Shown: one piece after another, positions 44,343 through 55,293 of the stretch
Layout: each line of letters opens with the position of its first letter
How positions within the stretch are numbered: the stretch's first letter is position 1
From: Tretioscincus oriximinensis
Lineage: Eukaryota > Chordata > Lepidosauria > Squamata > Gymnophthalmidae
Length of the DNA: 64,000 nucleotides
Reading direction: 5' to 3'
NCBI GenBank assembly: GCA_022410635.1
Contig: JAJVDF010000164.1
Coordinates: 414,860 to 478,859 of the forward strand
Notes under the pieces: generated by a model
The model's database searches: none
The model's input: only the letters and a program-made list of their open reading frames with translations
Told to the model about the DNA's origin: nothing
Position numbers and translations under genes: made by a program

Positions 44343-44930
44343 ATTAATAGTTGTTGTTTTGTTGTTTTGTTGTTGTTGTTATTGTTATTCTTATTTATTT
44401 GTTTATAAAGCACCATCAATGTTTTAAGGAAGGCTTTCTGCCCATTTCAGTCTGCATTCCCTGGGGCCAAGGCATGGAGTGGGAGGTAGCAAAACCACTT
44501 ATAATTTGTGCCCCAAGGGGGAAGGGAGCACCAGGTGCCGACCAAAGCCCTCACTGGATCCAGTGTCACTTTTGCAAAGCAGAGGGCTGTTGCCTGCCGC
44601 TCACAATTTGTGCCCCAAGGGAGGAGGTAGACCCCCCCATTGGTCTACACAGGTGGCAATGCTGCCAATCAGCTGTCCGAACAGGTTCTCATACAGTGAC
44701 ATCATTGCCCTGGGTTCTCGTTTGGGATGACAATTATGTCTACAGATAGTCCTATGGTGATTTTTGGCTTCCCATAGCACTATCAGATTGAATATGTACC
44801 AAGAGCAAAATATATAACTGATGTTGCCTTGGTAAAGCAACCAAAAAAGAATGCTGTATTCATGTGCTTAACTGAAACAACTTGTGGAGAAGAAGATAGG
44901 GAAGAGAGGCAGAACGCCCAAGACAAATAT
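44343..44930. other. GC-rich unassigned segment with internal direct repeat
   Basis: Two copies of AATTTGTGCCCCAAGGG lie about 110 bp apart (44505 and 44607). The region 44450-44700 is GC-richer than its surroundings and has overlapping frames of 132 and 83 codons, with a recurring NLCPKG, but no recognisable domain. I do not call a gene. Confidence 0.4.
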
Positions 44931-44931
44931 A

Positions 44932-45200
44932 GTGTAGTGGTTAGAGTGTAGTGGTTAGAGTGTGAGACTCTTATCTGGTAGTATCCTGGTTCGATTCCCC
45001 ACTCCTCCATGAAGCCAGCTGGGTGACCTTGGGCCAGTCACAGTTCTTTGAACTCTCTCAGCTCCACCAACTCCACAGGGTGTCTGTTGTGGAGAAAGCA
45101 ACAAAAGCTATGGGCGCCACCCTAGCGTTGGCTGCCCTGAGACCTTTGGGTATAGGGCGGGATACAAGTACAAATAAATAAATAAATAAATAAATAAATT
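44932..45200 (+). mobile_element. tRNA-derived SINE with L2-like tail and (AAAT)n
   Basis: The head has a tandemly doubled GTGTAGTGGTTAGA (44932-44959, A-box side), a perfect B box GGTTCGATTCC at 44988-44998, then TGGGTGACCTTGGGCCAGTC, a well-known phrase in squamate SINEs. The body ends with GCTGCCCTGAGACCTTTGGG and GGGCGGGATACAAGTAC, an L2-like 3' tail, then (AAAT)n from 45172. Internal pol III promoter expected. Confidence 0.88.
45172..45200 (+). repeat. (AAAT)n SINE tail
   Basis: Seven AAAT units directly after the SINE body. Confidence 0.95.
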
Positions 45201-45481
45201 TGAACAGTCCCACATACCCCAGGTTTGAGTGCTGGTTCAACCCTCAAAACGAGCATCTAAATTTGAAGGCCAGGAATGAAAATCCAGCTCATGCTGCTCA
45301 TTTTTGCTCATGCTCCTTTCAGGGATGTATTGACCCCTGCTGCTACTTTTACACTGATTTCCCAGTGTGCTGGTAAACTTTAATAGCAAAGTGTAACAAC
45401 AGAATACGATGTCATTTTTGATACTCTATCCTGGTCTAGGTCCCTCTGTGGAGCAGAATATTGTCACATGTTGAAAGAATC

Positions 45482-45630
45482 TTAAGCCTGCTCCACATAT
45501 CACTTATTTATTCCACAATTAAACATGGATATTCTGGAATAAACCAGTCCATACAATGCTTTATTGTGGAACATGGTGGAATATTCCACTATAGTAGTGG
45601 AATAAAAATAATGTGTGGATGTAGCTTTAG
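45482..45630. mobile_element. TIR/foldback element with CTCCACA ends
   Basis: Left CTTAAGCCTGCTCCACATATC and right ATGTGTGGATGTAGCTTTAG are inverted relatives. The inside has alternating TTATTCCACAAT, GGAATAAACC and GGAATATTCCAC, making it strongly palindromic. No coding frame. Related by end and interior motifs to 40400, 44093 and 55157. Confidence 0.65.
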
Positions 45631-46675
45631 TTTTAATCAAGTTTTAAATATTTTGGTTGAAGACAAGTCTGAAATTCCCAAGACACAAGAAAAAACTGTA
45701 GCTTTAGAATCAGTGGAAGAATAGATGCTTGCCGTGTGCAGTTTGATTCTCAACTATACCTGAGATCACTGAATGCTAATGCTAGACAAATTAATCTGTA
45801 TCATTTCTCTGTGTCCTTCTTCCTCATAGCCCTAGATATTGTTTTCCAGTTTATCATACAATAAATTAAAACTATTATTTCCATTTACAACTGTTGTTGC
45901 TTGTATCATAGCCCTTCAGTGGTAATACTTAAAGTAGCCCAGAGAGAACTTTCAGGTAGCTCAGCCAACCTTGGTTCAATTGTTTTTCTAAGGCATCTGA
46001 CATAGCAGATTAAAATTCTTGACCCCATTTCTTCTCTTCCTCTTGGCTGGGTGAGAAAAGTTCTTCCTTGCCCCTCAGGAGACTTATATGACTCTATGCT
46101 CTAGATCCATTTATAAAAAATGATCTTAATAAGGCTCCTAGCTGTACAGTTTTCCTGCTGGCAAGATCAGGGCTAGAGTTTTGAAAACAACAACAACATA
46201 TTTTGATTATCTTTTCCCCCTCTGGCAATCCAGTATGTTTTTACAATAGTCAGCCAATAGCTCCTACTGGCAATGGAAATGGATTGACCTCAAGGGCAGA
46301 GAGAGCAAAGCTATTTCTATTGTTTACCTTAGAAAGCATTAAGCGGCTAGTCAGTGGAATGAAATGTAGTCTGTGAGGATTGCATATTGCTATTTAATAG
46401 ACATTTCATTCCATAAAACGAGCAAGAGTGAATCTGAGGAAAGCCTTTATATTTCATCAGCTAGCATTTGAAGGTGTCACATTCTAGTTTCCTGCTTTTA
46501 TTTCTGAACTTTGATCCAACTGTTTTTAAGACTTTGCTAGGTTTTTTTCTCATCCACATTACGAACCAGAACACAATGAATGTTGCCTGTACAAAAATGG
46601 AAATTACTAAGTTTCTATCAGAACAGAATTTCAGATCATCTCTAAATGGATGCATAACCTGTTCATATTTATCAT
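45631..46675. other. unassigned non-coding stretch
   Basis: No gene or repeat recognised. Confidence 0.4.
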
Positions 46676-47292
46676 TTCAAGAAGGATATTGTGGAACTTG
46701 AGAAGTTGCAGAAAAGGGCAACAAGGATAATCAAGGTTCTGGAGCACCTCCCTTATGACGTCAGGCTGCAACATCTGGGCGTTTTCAACCTCGTAAGGCA
46801 ATGTTTCAGAAGTCATCTGATTGAAATGTATAAAATTATGCATGGGATGTATAAGGTGAGTAGAGAAAAAATGTTTTCACTATCACACAACACTAGGGGC
46901 ACTCCTTGAAACTGATGGGCAGAAAAGTGAGAACAGACAAAGGAAAGTATTTTTTTCACACAGAGGGTAATTGGCCTGTGGAATTTACTTCCTGAAGAGG
47001 TGGTGGTAGCTAACAACTTGGATTGTTTCAAGACAGGACTAGACAGGTTTATGGACACCAAGGGTATAAATGGATACTAGGATGGATGTCTGGATGTTGC
47101 CTCCTGGATGGAACAATAGGCAGGACTCCTGAAATACCATTTGCAGGGAGTCATGAACAGGTGCATATTTTGCTTTCCTCTGTTCGGACTGCCTAGGTGC
47201 ATCTGGTGGGCCTCTGTGTGAGACGGAATGCTGGACTAGATGGGCTGTGGCCTGATCCAGTATGGCTCTTCTTATGTTCTTGTGTTCTTATC
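46676..47292 (+). mobile_element. CR1 LINE 3' end (ORF2 C-terminus and 3' UTR)
   Basis: The frame 46691-46909 starts MELEKLQKRATRIIKVLEHL and holds YDVRLQHLGVFNL and EMYKIMHGM. It continues in another frame through GNWPVEFTS/LPEEVVVANN-like sequence. The 3' UTR has GCTGGACTAGATGGGCTGTGG and CCTGATCCAGTATGGC, and ends TCTTCTTATGTTCTTGTG. A 5'-truncated copy, closest to 32643-33250. Confidence 0.92.
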
Positions 47293-50200
47293 TTGGTCAG
47301 GACTGGACAGCTAGACACCTATTTTATGCTTTTCAATTCATTTTTATGTGAAAACGTCTTTATTTTCCAGGTTTTAAAGTATTCATAAAATACCTTTGTA
47401 AAGGCTGAACTTTCCATTAACACCATATTGAATGTTAGTGGGAGGGCAATGACAGCTGAGAGAGAATAGCTTATGACAGTCCTGCAATGCAGGCAGTTAA
47501 TTATCTTTCATTCTTGCGTAGCAAATGGTATCTGCCTGTTGTCTTTTCTCTACACAAACATTAAAAGTCCAGGAAAGGTTTTATTGCTTTGAACCTAGGC
47601 ATCCTATATCATTAGCTGTTCTAACTGATAGCATGGCATGAAACGCTCAAAACTAAAGATACTTGTTATGATTAATGTAAGAGACTTGGTTTGATTAAAC
47701 ATTATGTTCTGGCTTCTTTTAGCTTCCTACAGCTTATGTTATGCTCTGGCAGCAGTAGAAATGAATTATGTCCCAAATTTGATAGCTGTATCCATTAAAG
47801 ATTGCTTATTCTAGCTCACAAGTATTGATAGTTCTAATAGGAAAACTCTAAGGGTGCAATTTGCCAATAGTATTTGGCTTATCTTGGGATAAATCCACCT
47901 AAAGTAAGTTAACAAAATTTCAAAAATGCATATGTGTCTTATTTAAAAGCGCAATGTTCATTTTATGCCATTATCGGAATGCACTATGCTAGCATTTGTG
48001 ATGTGTGAGAGCAATGATGAAAATGGCATTTGTAATGAGGTTTGCTGTGTGAGGTGAGATATACCTTTACTGTTTTCATTTGGAGGTATGCATGTGCTAA
48101 GGTGTAGAAAAATATAAATTTTGTGTACAAGAGGATCATGTACAGCATATATTTACAATCCCAGAACTAAGCACACAAAAAAGGCAAACACATTGAGAAA
48201 GAAAAGATACACAGATGTCTACAGCTTAATATACTATGCATTTGGAAAGTTTTGGCAGCAAAGAGAAGAGGAAAGATGTGTTTCTGGAGAGGTGCATCAT
48301 TGAGGATTTTTTTTAAAAAAGTTGTCTTCAAGTAGAACCATCTGGTAAGGAAAACCCATAGACAAATGTGCTGTGGGTGCACAAAGCAATTGATATTATT
48401 TGACAGCAAAATAATGTCACAAAAAAGTGAAAAAAATTATCATAGTTTGCCAAAAACTTCCTTAACCTGTGGAGTTATCATGATATTACTGCCATGTTGG
48501 CAGCCTTAAACTCCTTCCTCACCACATGGTTTGCCTCACTATTTCCTTTAAAGTCTGGAAAAAGCATTCAGAATCACACTTCATACACCTTCAAGTTTCC
48601 ATGATATTCTGAAACACTGTATAGCAATCTTGTCATATGCTGAGCCCCATAAGGCATTGATGCGCTTGTCTTACTACAATCCCCAGCATTCTCTGTGAGA
48701 CTTCCTACAATTCCAAAGCATTCTCTATGAGCAAAGAGCCATCAAATTTTTACATATCGTCCCCAAGGTTTGCCAAATTCACATTGCTAAATGTCCCCAT
48801 GAAACTTCCTTTTTGATTTAACAAGATGCATTCTGTTGATTTGTACAGACTGCAGTGGTTAGAAATTCATCATCAACAGATCTTTTAAGTGAGTGGATCT
48901 TGTACATGCATGACCTCTTGGGGTGGACTGAAAGTGATGTTGTGACCAACTCAGTAGAAACTGTGTGTGGGGATGTGGCCTTCGTCTCTGAGATGCTACT
49001 AAATACTCTTGCGCACAAAATTGATACGTAATGGAGGGAAAGCTTTTGATTCATCTTTACCTTTGGTTCACTTTCCTTGACTATACAACAAATCCAAGAA
49101 AACTTTTGGGTACTGTCAGATTATAGTTTTGACATCCAAGGGATGGGAAATTTCCTATTGGCAACTTTAAATTGTGTGACTCTTCCAAAAAGTAAGAAAG
49201 AAAAGGATGACACTTAGGGCTGCCTCTAGATATCACTAAACTCTGCAGTGCTTCCAGTATTGCTGCATAATTGGGCAAACTCTCACTGAATTGCTATCAC
49301 AAAAAATCCAGCAATGACATTGGGTTCCCTATAATAGTATTTACTTCTTGGGTAAATACTTCTTGGGACTGTTCTATTGCAAAAGGAAGTGAATGAAAAA
49401 TAACAAAGGGAAGTAGACAGAAGCTTGCTACNTGCAGGAATTTTGGGCTAGGCAATTCTGGTGTCTAAAAAAATTCCAAATCCTTGAATTTCCTTTTGTT
49501 GTCTTCAGATGCCCTAACTTAATTTCTAACATTAACTCTTATTTATAACATCTTTTTTTCCTATTGGGTGATAAGGATACAGGGTGCTGTTCATGGAGTT
49601 AACAGGCAACAAGGTGAGCAGGTAAGTCAGGACAGTGGATGTTTGACATGTTTGTATAGTTGCCCTGAGAAACACAGCTTTGTCCTGCTGTGAATCCCTG
49701 CCATTTGCCCTTCATGGCCTCAAGAAGGAGTTTAAATTTGAACTTCAGCATCAAGCATTAGTTATTTAACCAGAGGAGAAAAGGATCAGGCAGCCAATGA
49801 ATATTTGGAATTCCCAGCTAAAAAAGCTGCAGGTAAGTTGCACAACTCACAAATGTTAGTATTTAGTATGCATTTAGCAAACAACTGATAGCTCCAAGAT
49901 TATGCTTCCTTTCATATGCCTGACCCCTTGTGGATCTGGGAGTTCATTACCACATATTAGTACTTCCAAAAACCTGTATTTTTATAGTACTTAGGAAGGA
50001 AAGTACTAGGATTGATTATTGTTCATTAAACTTATTTATGAATCTCTTATTTTCATCAGTCAGATTTATATATAAAAAAACTGATCTTCTTAAAGTTGGA
50101 CATTATTCAGTCAAGTGCTGCATGGCAGCTTTGTGGCTGGATGGGAGTGACATGGAGGCTGTTCCACCATACATGTGCACAGCTATTCAGCACTAAAAGT

Positions 50201-50790
50201 GACCCTTAGTGCATATTTTTTTGGAGTGCTTTAAGTGTGCTCCTGTGGCTGAGGCTTTCAGGGATCTGTTTCCATTGCCGCGCAGCACAGAGGACTTCCA
50301 TGTCTGGGGAAGAAGGTGGGCAACATCCTGCATGAACAGGGAACCAGCAGCCAATTGCACACAGGTTATGAGGTGGCTGCTGGGATCCATGTGAGCAGGT
50401 GAAGTACATCCCAGGGGTCGCCATGGTGGTGCAGTGCTCTTTGCAGGAGGGCTCCGGCAGTGCCATGGAATATCCAGGTAAGTGTGAGTGGAGACGTGAG
50501 CACCTAAAAAGCCTTTAGCTGTAAAATTTACTGCTTTGCCTCTTGAGTTGAGGCATGCATTGTTGACTCTTGCTTGAGCATCTCTTCACAGTTTTCCTGG
50601 TAGAGGTACAGAAGTGGTTTGAGGTTCAGGACTGATACTCCCCTGGTTCAGTGTGTCTTCTTATCCAGAAGCAACATAACTGNATTGCAATACATTAGGC
50701 TGCTGCTAAATATTAGAAAAAGCCTTGGATAAGTGATAATGGGGATTCTGACTTGCAGTAGTTTGCTGTTAATTATTTAGCTATTGTGAA
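47293..50790. other. unassigned non-coding stretch
   Basis: No gene recognised. The part 50130-50480 is GC-richer, contains TTTTTTGGAGTGCTTTAAG and ends GGAATATCCAGGTAAGTG, a good splice-donor match; but no paired acceptor or conserved frame is visible. Ambiguous bases at 49432 and 50683. Confidence 0.4.
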
Positions 50791-50793
50791 ATG

Positions 50794-50871
50794 TACTGCT
50801 CAAAACAATTAAGGGAACACTTTAACATAACAGTGTATGTTAAAGTGTTCCCTTAATTGTTTTGAGCAGTA
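50794..50871. mobile_element. 78-bp perfect palindromic MITE (TACTGCTCAAAA family)
   Basis: Two 36-bp arms, perfect reverse complements, starting TACTGCTCAAAACAATTAAG and separated by a 6-base loop (ACAGTG). Ends in TA on both sides, which fits Tc1/mariner-type insertion. The terminal sequence matches 27716-27763. Confidence 0.92.
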
Positions 50872-52600
50872 TATTTTTTCAAGAGTCCTTGGTAGAACTT
50901 TAAAGCCCTAAATTAAGAGGCTGTGATAGATCTACTTTTAGAATAGCTATGATTTCTCTCTGTACCTGATTCCAAAAGTAGTTTGGCACATAACAATGAA
51001 CCATTTTTAATTTTCAGCTACTACACTCAGCTCTCCCCTTGCCTCCACCTGAGGCAGTTGCATATGCTGTACAGTTGCGTATCCTGGAGCAGTTCCAGTG
51101 ACAGATGTTGCGATTATCTCCCTCTCCCCCTCCCCGCATGCAAACTTATTAGTATGAAAATTAAATGTGAGCATTTCAGAACTGGAAACTCTTTTCCCAG
51201 ATCCTAATTAGCAAATCTTTTCATCCCTCCAGGGTTGCAAGATAATAATAAGGAACCTCAGACCGGGTTCTAAAACAGATCTGATGAATCAAGAGAATTA
51301 CTGTAACGATTGCAATTGGTGTTCTCTGCTTTGCATGGTAATTAAGCACTTCAATTGCAATTATTTTTGCAATTAGTTCAGCCTATCATTGTTATCCTAT
51401 GTAGCAACCCCCCCCCCCCCCCAAGAGGAAATTTCTTTTCCTCTTTTGAGTAGAGAAAAGGGAATCAAAGATGATTTCCCAAGGGCTTGAAGCAGCAGCT
51501 TACTGGCATTTTAAAATCCTGCCTTTCCTTTTGGACATGAAATTGGTGAAAACTATGAATGCACATTCTGTAGGTATTCCCAGTTTCAGTTTGTCTGGTA
51601 AAAGCTTGTAATTTTCTAAGAGTTATTTGGAATGCAAAATCTGCAGTTCACTGGAGAGCCAGTAGGTCTCTGACTCTTTTATAACAAAGTAGTGATCCAC
51701 TGATTCTGTATCTTAGCAAACTGGGGACTGAGTGGACCATAGCTTTGTGCCATAATGTTACCAAGTTTTGCTTTAATTCAGTAGATAAAAGTGACTTTGA
51801 CTGTATACACATTATATAAATTGAAGGCATCTCAATCACACTTTCAGCTTGGCTCCTTTGAATGGAACAAAAAATTTGTCTGCAGTTACAGCATTCCTTC
51901 CCTATGCAAGCGCCAACACCTTTAGTTATTATAGGCAGAATACATAAATAGCAGATGCCTAGCCTTTATCTGGCTTTATGCTTTGACAACATAATACTCC
52001 CTTCACTATTCACCTCATCTCCTCATTGTAGATCCCCAAGACTGAGACAAGTGGCATATAAGTGCTCTCTTTCTTTTTACCAAGCACAATTCAAGGTACT
52101 GACGTTGGCTTGGGCTCCAAATATTTGAAGGAACACCTCCTCCCATATGTTAGACTGAACAGATTTTCTGAGGCCCAGACTGGGGTAATTAATATTTGTG
52201 CTAATTCGCATATTTGTAAATATCACCCCCAATATGCACACCCAGCCCTTTGAAATCCCTGGAGCATGTGAGAAATTAACAAAGTACATGAGAAATTTGC
52301 GAAGTGTGTGAGAAATTTGTGACAACACTTCAGGAGTGGGGGTGTATTCAGGAGCTGGCCTTGGTTGCCAGAGCCTCCTAGATTTCCTGCAGTGAATTTA
52401 AAATAAAATAAAAAAATTTTCCTGTATGGAGGGTGCCTTCAGGAGCTGGCCCCAGTTGCCAGCACCTCTTAATGGTAGTTCAGTGATTTTTTTTCTTTAA
52501 ATCAAAAACAAATATTTTTAAATATTACTTTCCTCAGCAAAAAACCAGGGAAATCAACCCCTGCCCAGGAGGGTGGGGTAAACAACCAGAATCTGGGGCT
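50872..52600. other. non-coding stretch with a candidate conserved element and poly-C
   Basis: No gene recognised. 51240-51395 contains TTTGCATGGTAATTAAGCAC and AATTGCAATTATTTTTGC, dense in homeodomain and POU-type words, as in developmental enhancers; conservation cannot be tested here. A 15-bp C run lies at 51408-51422. Confidence 0.35.
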
Positions 52601-52604
52601 CTCC

Positions 52605-53201
52605 CCCCAAAAAAAGAAGAAAAAGAAAAAGAGAGAAAAGAGGAAAGGGAGGAGGAGAAGGAGAAAAAGGAGAGAAAGGAGGAGGAGGAGGAGGAGAAAA
52701 AGGAGAAGGTGAAGAAGAAGAAGAAGAACTGGGTTCTTATACCCTGCTTTCTCACCTTTCAAAGGGACTCAAAGCGGCTTACAAGGGTATTTTTGCCCGA
52801 AGGCTTACATTTTGTCTTCCCCACCAGGCTGTGGTGGTTCCCATGTAGGCTGACCAGATAACCTCTTTTAGGAAGGTTGAAAACCCGGTTTTGGCGTGCC
52901 TCCTGGTTTTTGCAGAGTAAAAAATAATATTTCTTTTTCGGAAAAAAAACTTTTTTTGAAAAAAAAAATCCTCAGCAAAAACTTGGAGGCACCCCAAAAC
53001 TGGATACCCCCTCTCCCCCCCAAAAAGGGGTCATGTGGTCAGCCTATCATGTATCTACTTGCATTTAGTTGCAATTTCTTGCAGTTCAGGCTTTCAAATA
53101 GCTGGGTTGGCTAGAGCTACAGGCTAGTGGAAGGTGCTCACCCCTCCCCACGTCTGACACAAGGCTTCCAAACCCGATCTCCCAGATGAGAGGCAGATTT
53201 C
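52605..53201 (-). mobile_element. tRNA-derived SINE with purine tail, interrupted by a nested element
   Basis: A long GAA/GGA tail (52610-52730) is followed by CTGGGTTCTTATACCCTGC and CTTTCAAAGGGACTCAAAGC, the SINE 3' region in reverse. At 52847 an unrelated palindromic element interrupts CCATGTATC; the body resumes at 53048 with CATGTATCTACTTGC and ends after CCCGATCTCCCAGATGAG. Same family as 43758. Confidence 0.85.
52846..53047. mobile_element. palindromic MITE nested in SINE
   Basis: Ends TAGGCTGACCAGATAACC and its inverted relative GGTCATGTGGTCAGCCTA; inner arms GGTTTTGGCGTGCCTCC and GGAGGCACCCCAAAAC also pair, and the centre is A/T homopolymers. CATGTA is present on both sides (52842-52847 and 53048-53053), consistent with a target duplication. 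About 200 bp; no coding frame. Confidence 0.82.
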
Positions 53202-53548
53202 TTAGTGATCATCTGGTCAACTTAACATATGTATCTGCCAGCACTTATGATCTTCTGGTGAGGCTCTCTTTCAAGGGGGTTTGGACATGTGGGAGGGAGC
53301 CTTATCTGTGGAACTCTCTCCCCTCGGAGGTGCATCAGGCAGCTATGCTATACATGTTCAGACACCTGTGAACACACACCTGTTTTCCCTCACCTTTGGC
53401 TGAGCTAAAAATTTCTCTCTCTCTGAAGGTATTTTTCTAATTGTTCTTTTTTAATCTGTTTGATGGGTTTTTTTTAATTTTGATCTGCCCTGAGACTTTT
53501 GAGTATAGGGCAGAATGTAAATGTAAGTAAATAATAAAAATGAATTGT
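53202..53548 (+). mobile_element. L2-like LINE 3' end (tentative)
   Basis: The plus frame has GREPYLWNSLPSEVHQA, like the WNSLP motif near the C-terminus of L2/CR1-group ORF2 proteins. It is followed by a 3' UTR-like tract ending GATCTGCCCTGAGACTTTTG and GGGCAGAATGTAAATGTAAG with AAATAATAAA. The tail matches those at 45130 and 37750. Confidence 0.65.
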
Positions 53549-55156
53549 ACCTTAGGGCAGCAAAGCTTTTGTAAAATAAATTCCTTGTAGTGGTATACCA
53601 GTAGTAATGCATGAACTGCTGTGTTTTTAATATCTTGAAACACTACATGGGAAGAACCATTAAAAGCATGCACTCCACACCTTATAGGAGGAAAGAGTGG
53701 CTGGTAACATGCTCTCTCCTGGTTCCTGCTGAAGTTTCAGTGCTGGGGAACTTTGTTCATCTTTGATGTTTCTGGTTGGGATTATTGTTGCAGGTACATA
53801 TATGATAGGCCCTGAAAGTTGGCCTGTTTTCTGTGTCAATTTTTTCCAAAAATAGGGTCATGCTGTCTAGCTATATGGAGCAATTCTCATACAAAACAAA
53901 CTCCTGTTTGTCTTACGGGTTAACCTGATTTTTTGTTTCATAAGGTGTGTATACTGTAGTCAGCAATTCTTGCTAAGGACTGCAATATAGGTACAATATA
54001 AGCAACAATGACCACATATTTAAAAAAAGGTTTATTTTAAAATACATTTGGACAGTAGGTGGCACTGCTTTATTTTTTATTACTTATTTCCTAAACTGAA
54101 ACAGTTTTGAACAGAAATAAATCATTCCGAAAATCGTCTGGGAGAGGCTAGACATTTCTGTCTGCTTCTTTTCTATTTGATAACCCTCCCCTCTTATAAA
54201 AAAATGTTAAAGAGTACATATTGTATGCATTTTATGCAATGTGTATCTAATCTGCATTGAAAGTCAGTGAGTTTGTCAGCTGCAGTAGTCTCAACCAGTT
54301 CTGAAATGCTTGCATAAAATCACTTTCTTTTCAAAGATATGTTTTATCAATTATTCTACTTTATGTAAACTGTTTGCATTCCATCTACATGAAAAAGATG
54401 AAATTATGGCTGTGGTCACACAAACCTTTTAGTCTTAAAGAAATGGACTATATCAGAAAATAAAAAAATCTCCCTGGTTTTCAGTCTTGTTTAAGACCAG
54501 TTTTTCTTGTTTTTATTTCAATTCTTCAGGTTTAACGAGAAAATGGTTTAAAATCATATAATATGACCCAGATCTATATTTACCTTTCACATTGCCTTTT
54601 CAGTGTTAAAAGGCAAAGAAATAAATACATAGGAAAGTCATTTGATAGCGTCTGTTTATGAATCAGGAACATAAAGTGCATGTCCGGAGAAAATGAGAGA
54701 TACTGCTGTGGCACTCACTGGTGTGAAAAGTTGATTTTTCTGATCTGCATTTGTTATCCAGAATAGAACAAAAGGCATGCTGTTTTCACTGCAGTAACAC
54801 GTGTACTTTTAGCCTATACTCAATCCTGAAGAACTTGACTAAAGGAGAAAAAGTCCTCCACCCCCCCAACCCCATCCCTCAGTTCAGTTCTTCAGGAGTG
54901 AAGATGGATTAAAAGTATGTGTCTGGTATAAAAGTGGAAGAAGGCTTCCTCTTGACCAACTAGTTTCAGCAAAGCCAGCATATATGTATACATCCCCAAT
55001 TTCTAGCCTTCCAAACTGTGAGGGCGGGGGATGAAATTTCTCCACCTTTAGATTCTCCAGCCATCCCTATTAAGGTGTGCGCATAGGAAAAAGCAAGCCA
55101 TATTGTGTGGTACTGCCGCATCATGCAGTTGTGCTGGTCAGAAGATGGAGCACATG
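53549..55156. other. unassigned non-coding stretch
   Basis: No gene recognised. ACAGTAGGTGGCAC near 54053 matches the CTCF core consensus at 13 of 14 positions. GGCTGTGGTCACACAAACC at 54409 may be a lone TIR. Confidence 0.4.
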
Positions 55157-55293
55157 TAAGGCCCTATCCACACTGCATTTTATTCTAGGATGTATCTTGG
55201 AATGGGGCTTGCGATCTGCCTGCTAGTACAAACCATGGCAAGCCTACATTTCAAGATATTCCTGGAATAATGCCCAATGTGGATAGGGCCTAA
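55157..55293. mobile_element. TIR element with GGCCCTATCCACA ends
   Basis: TAAGGCCCTATCCACACTGC on the left and ATGTGGATAGGGCCTAAA on the right are inverted copies. Inner parts also pair (GCATTTTATTC with GGAATAATGC; GGCTTGC with GCAAGCC). 137 bp, no coding frame. Confidence 0.82.

Noticed and set aside
44351..44749. 132-codon frame with hydrophobic start, as a secreted protein
   Set aside because: The start is a translated TTG repeat; overlapping frames and duplicated DNA suggest a non-coding repeat.
44932..45005. possible tRNA gene with perfect B box
   Set aside because: The 3' continuation is the SINE body with an (AAAT)n tail; the A-box side is tandemly duplicated.
50206..50466. two overlapping antisense frames as an exon
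   Set aside because: Neither frame shows a domain; the region could be a retrocopy or repeat but I see no support.
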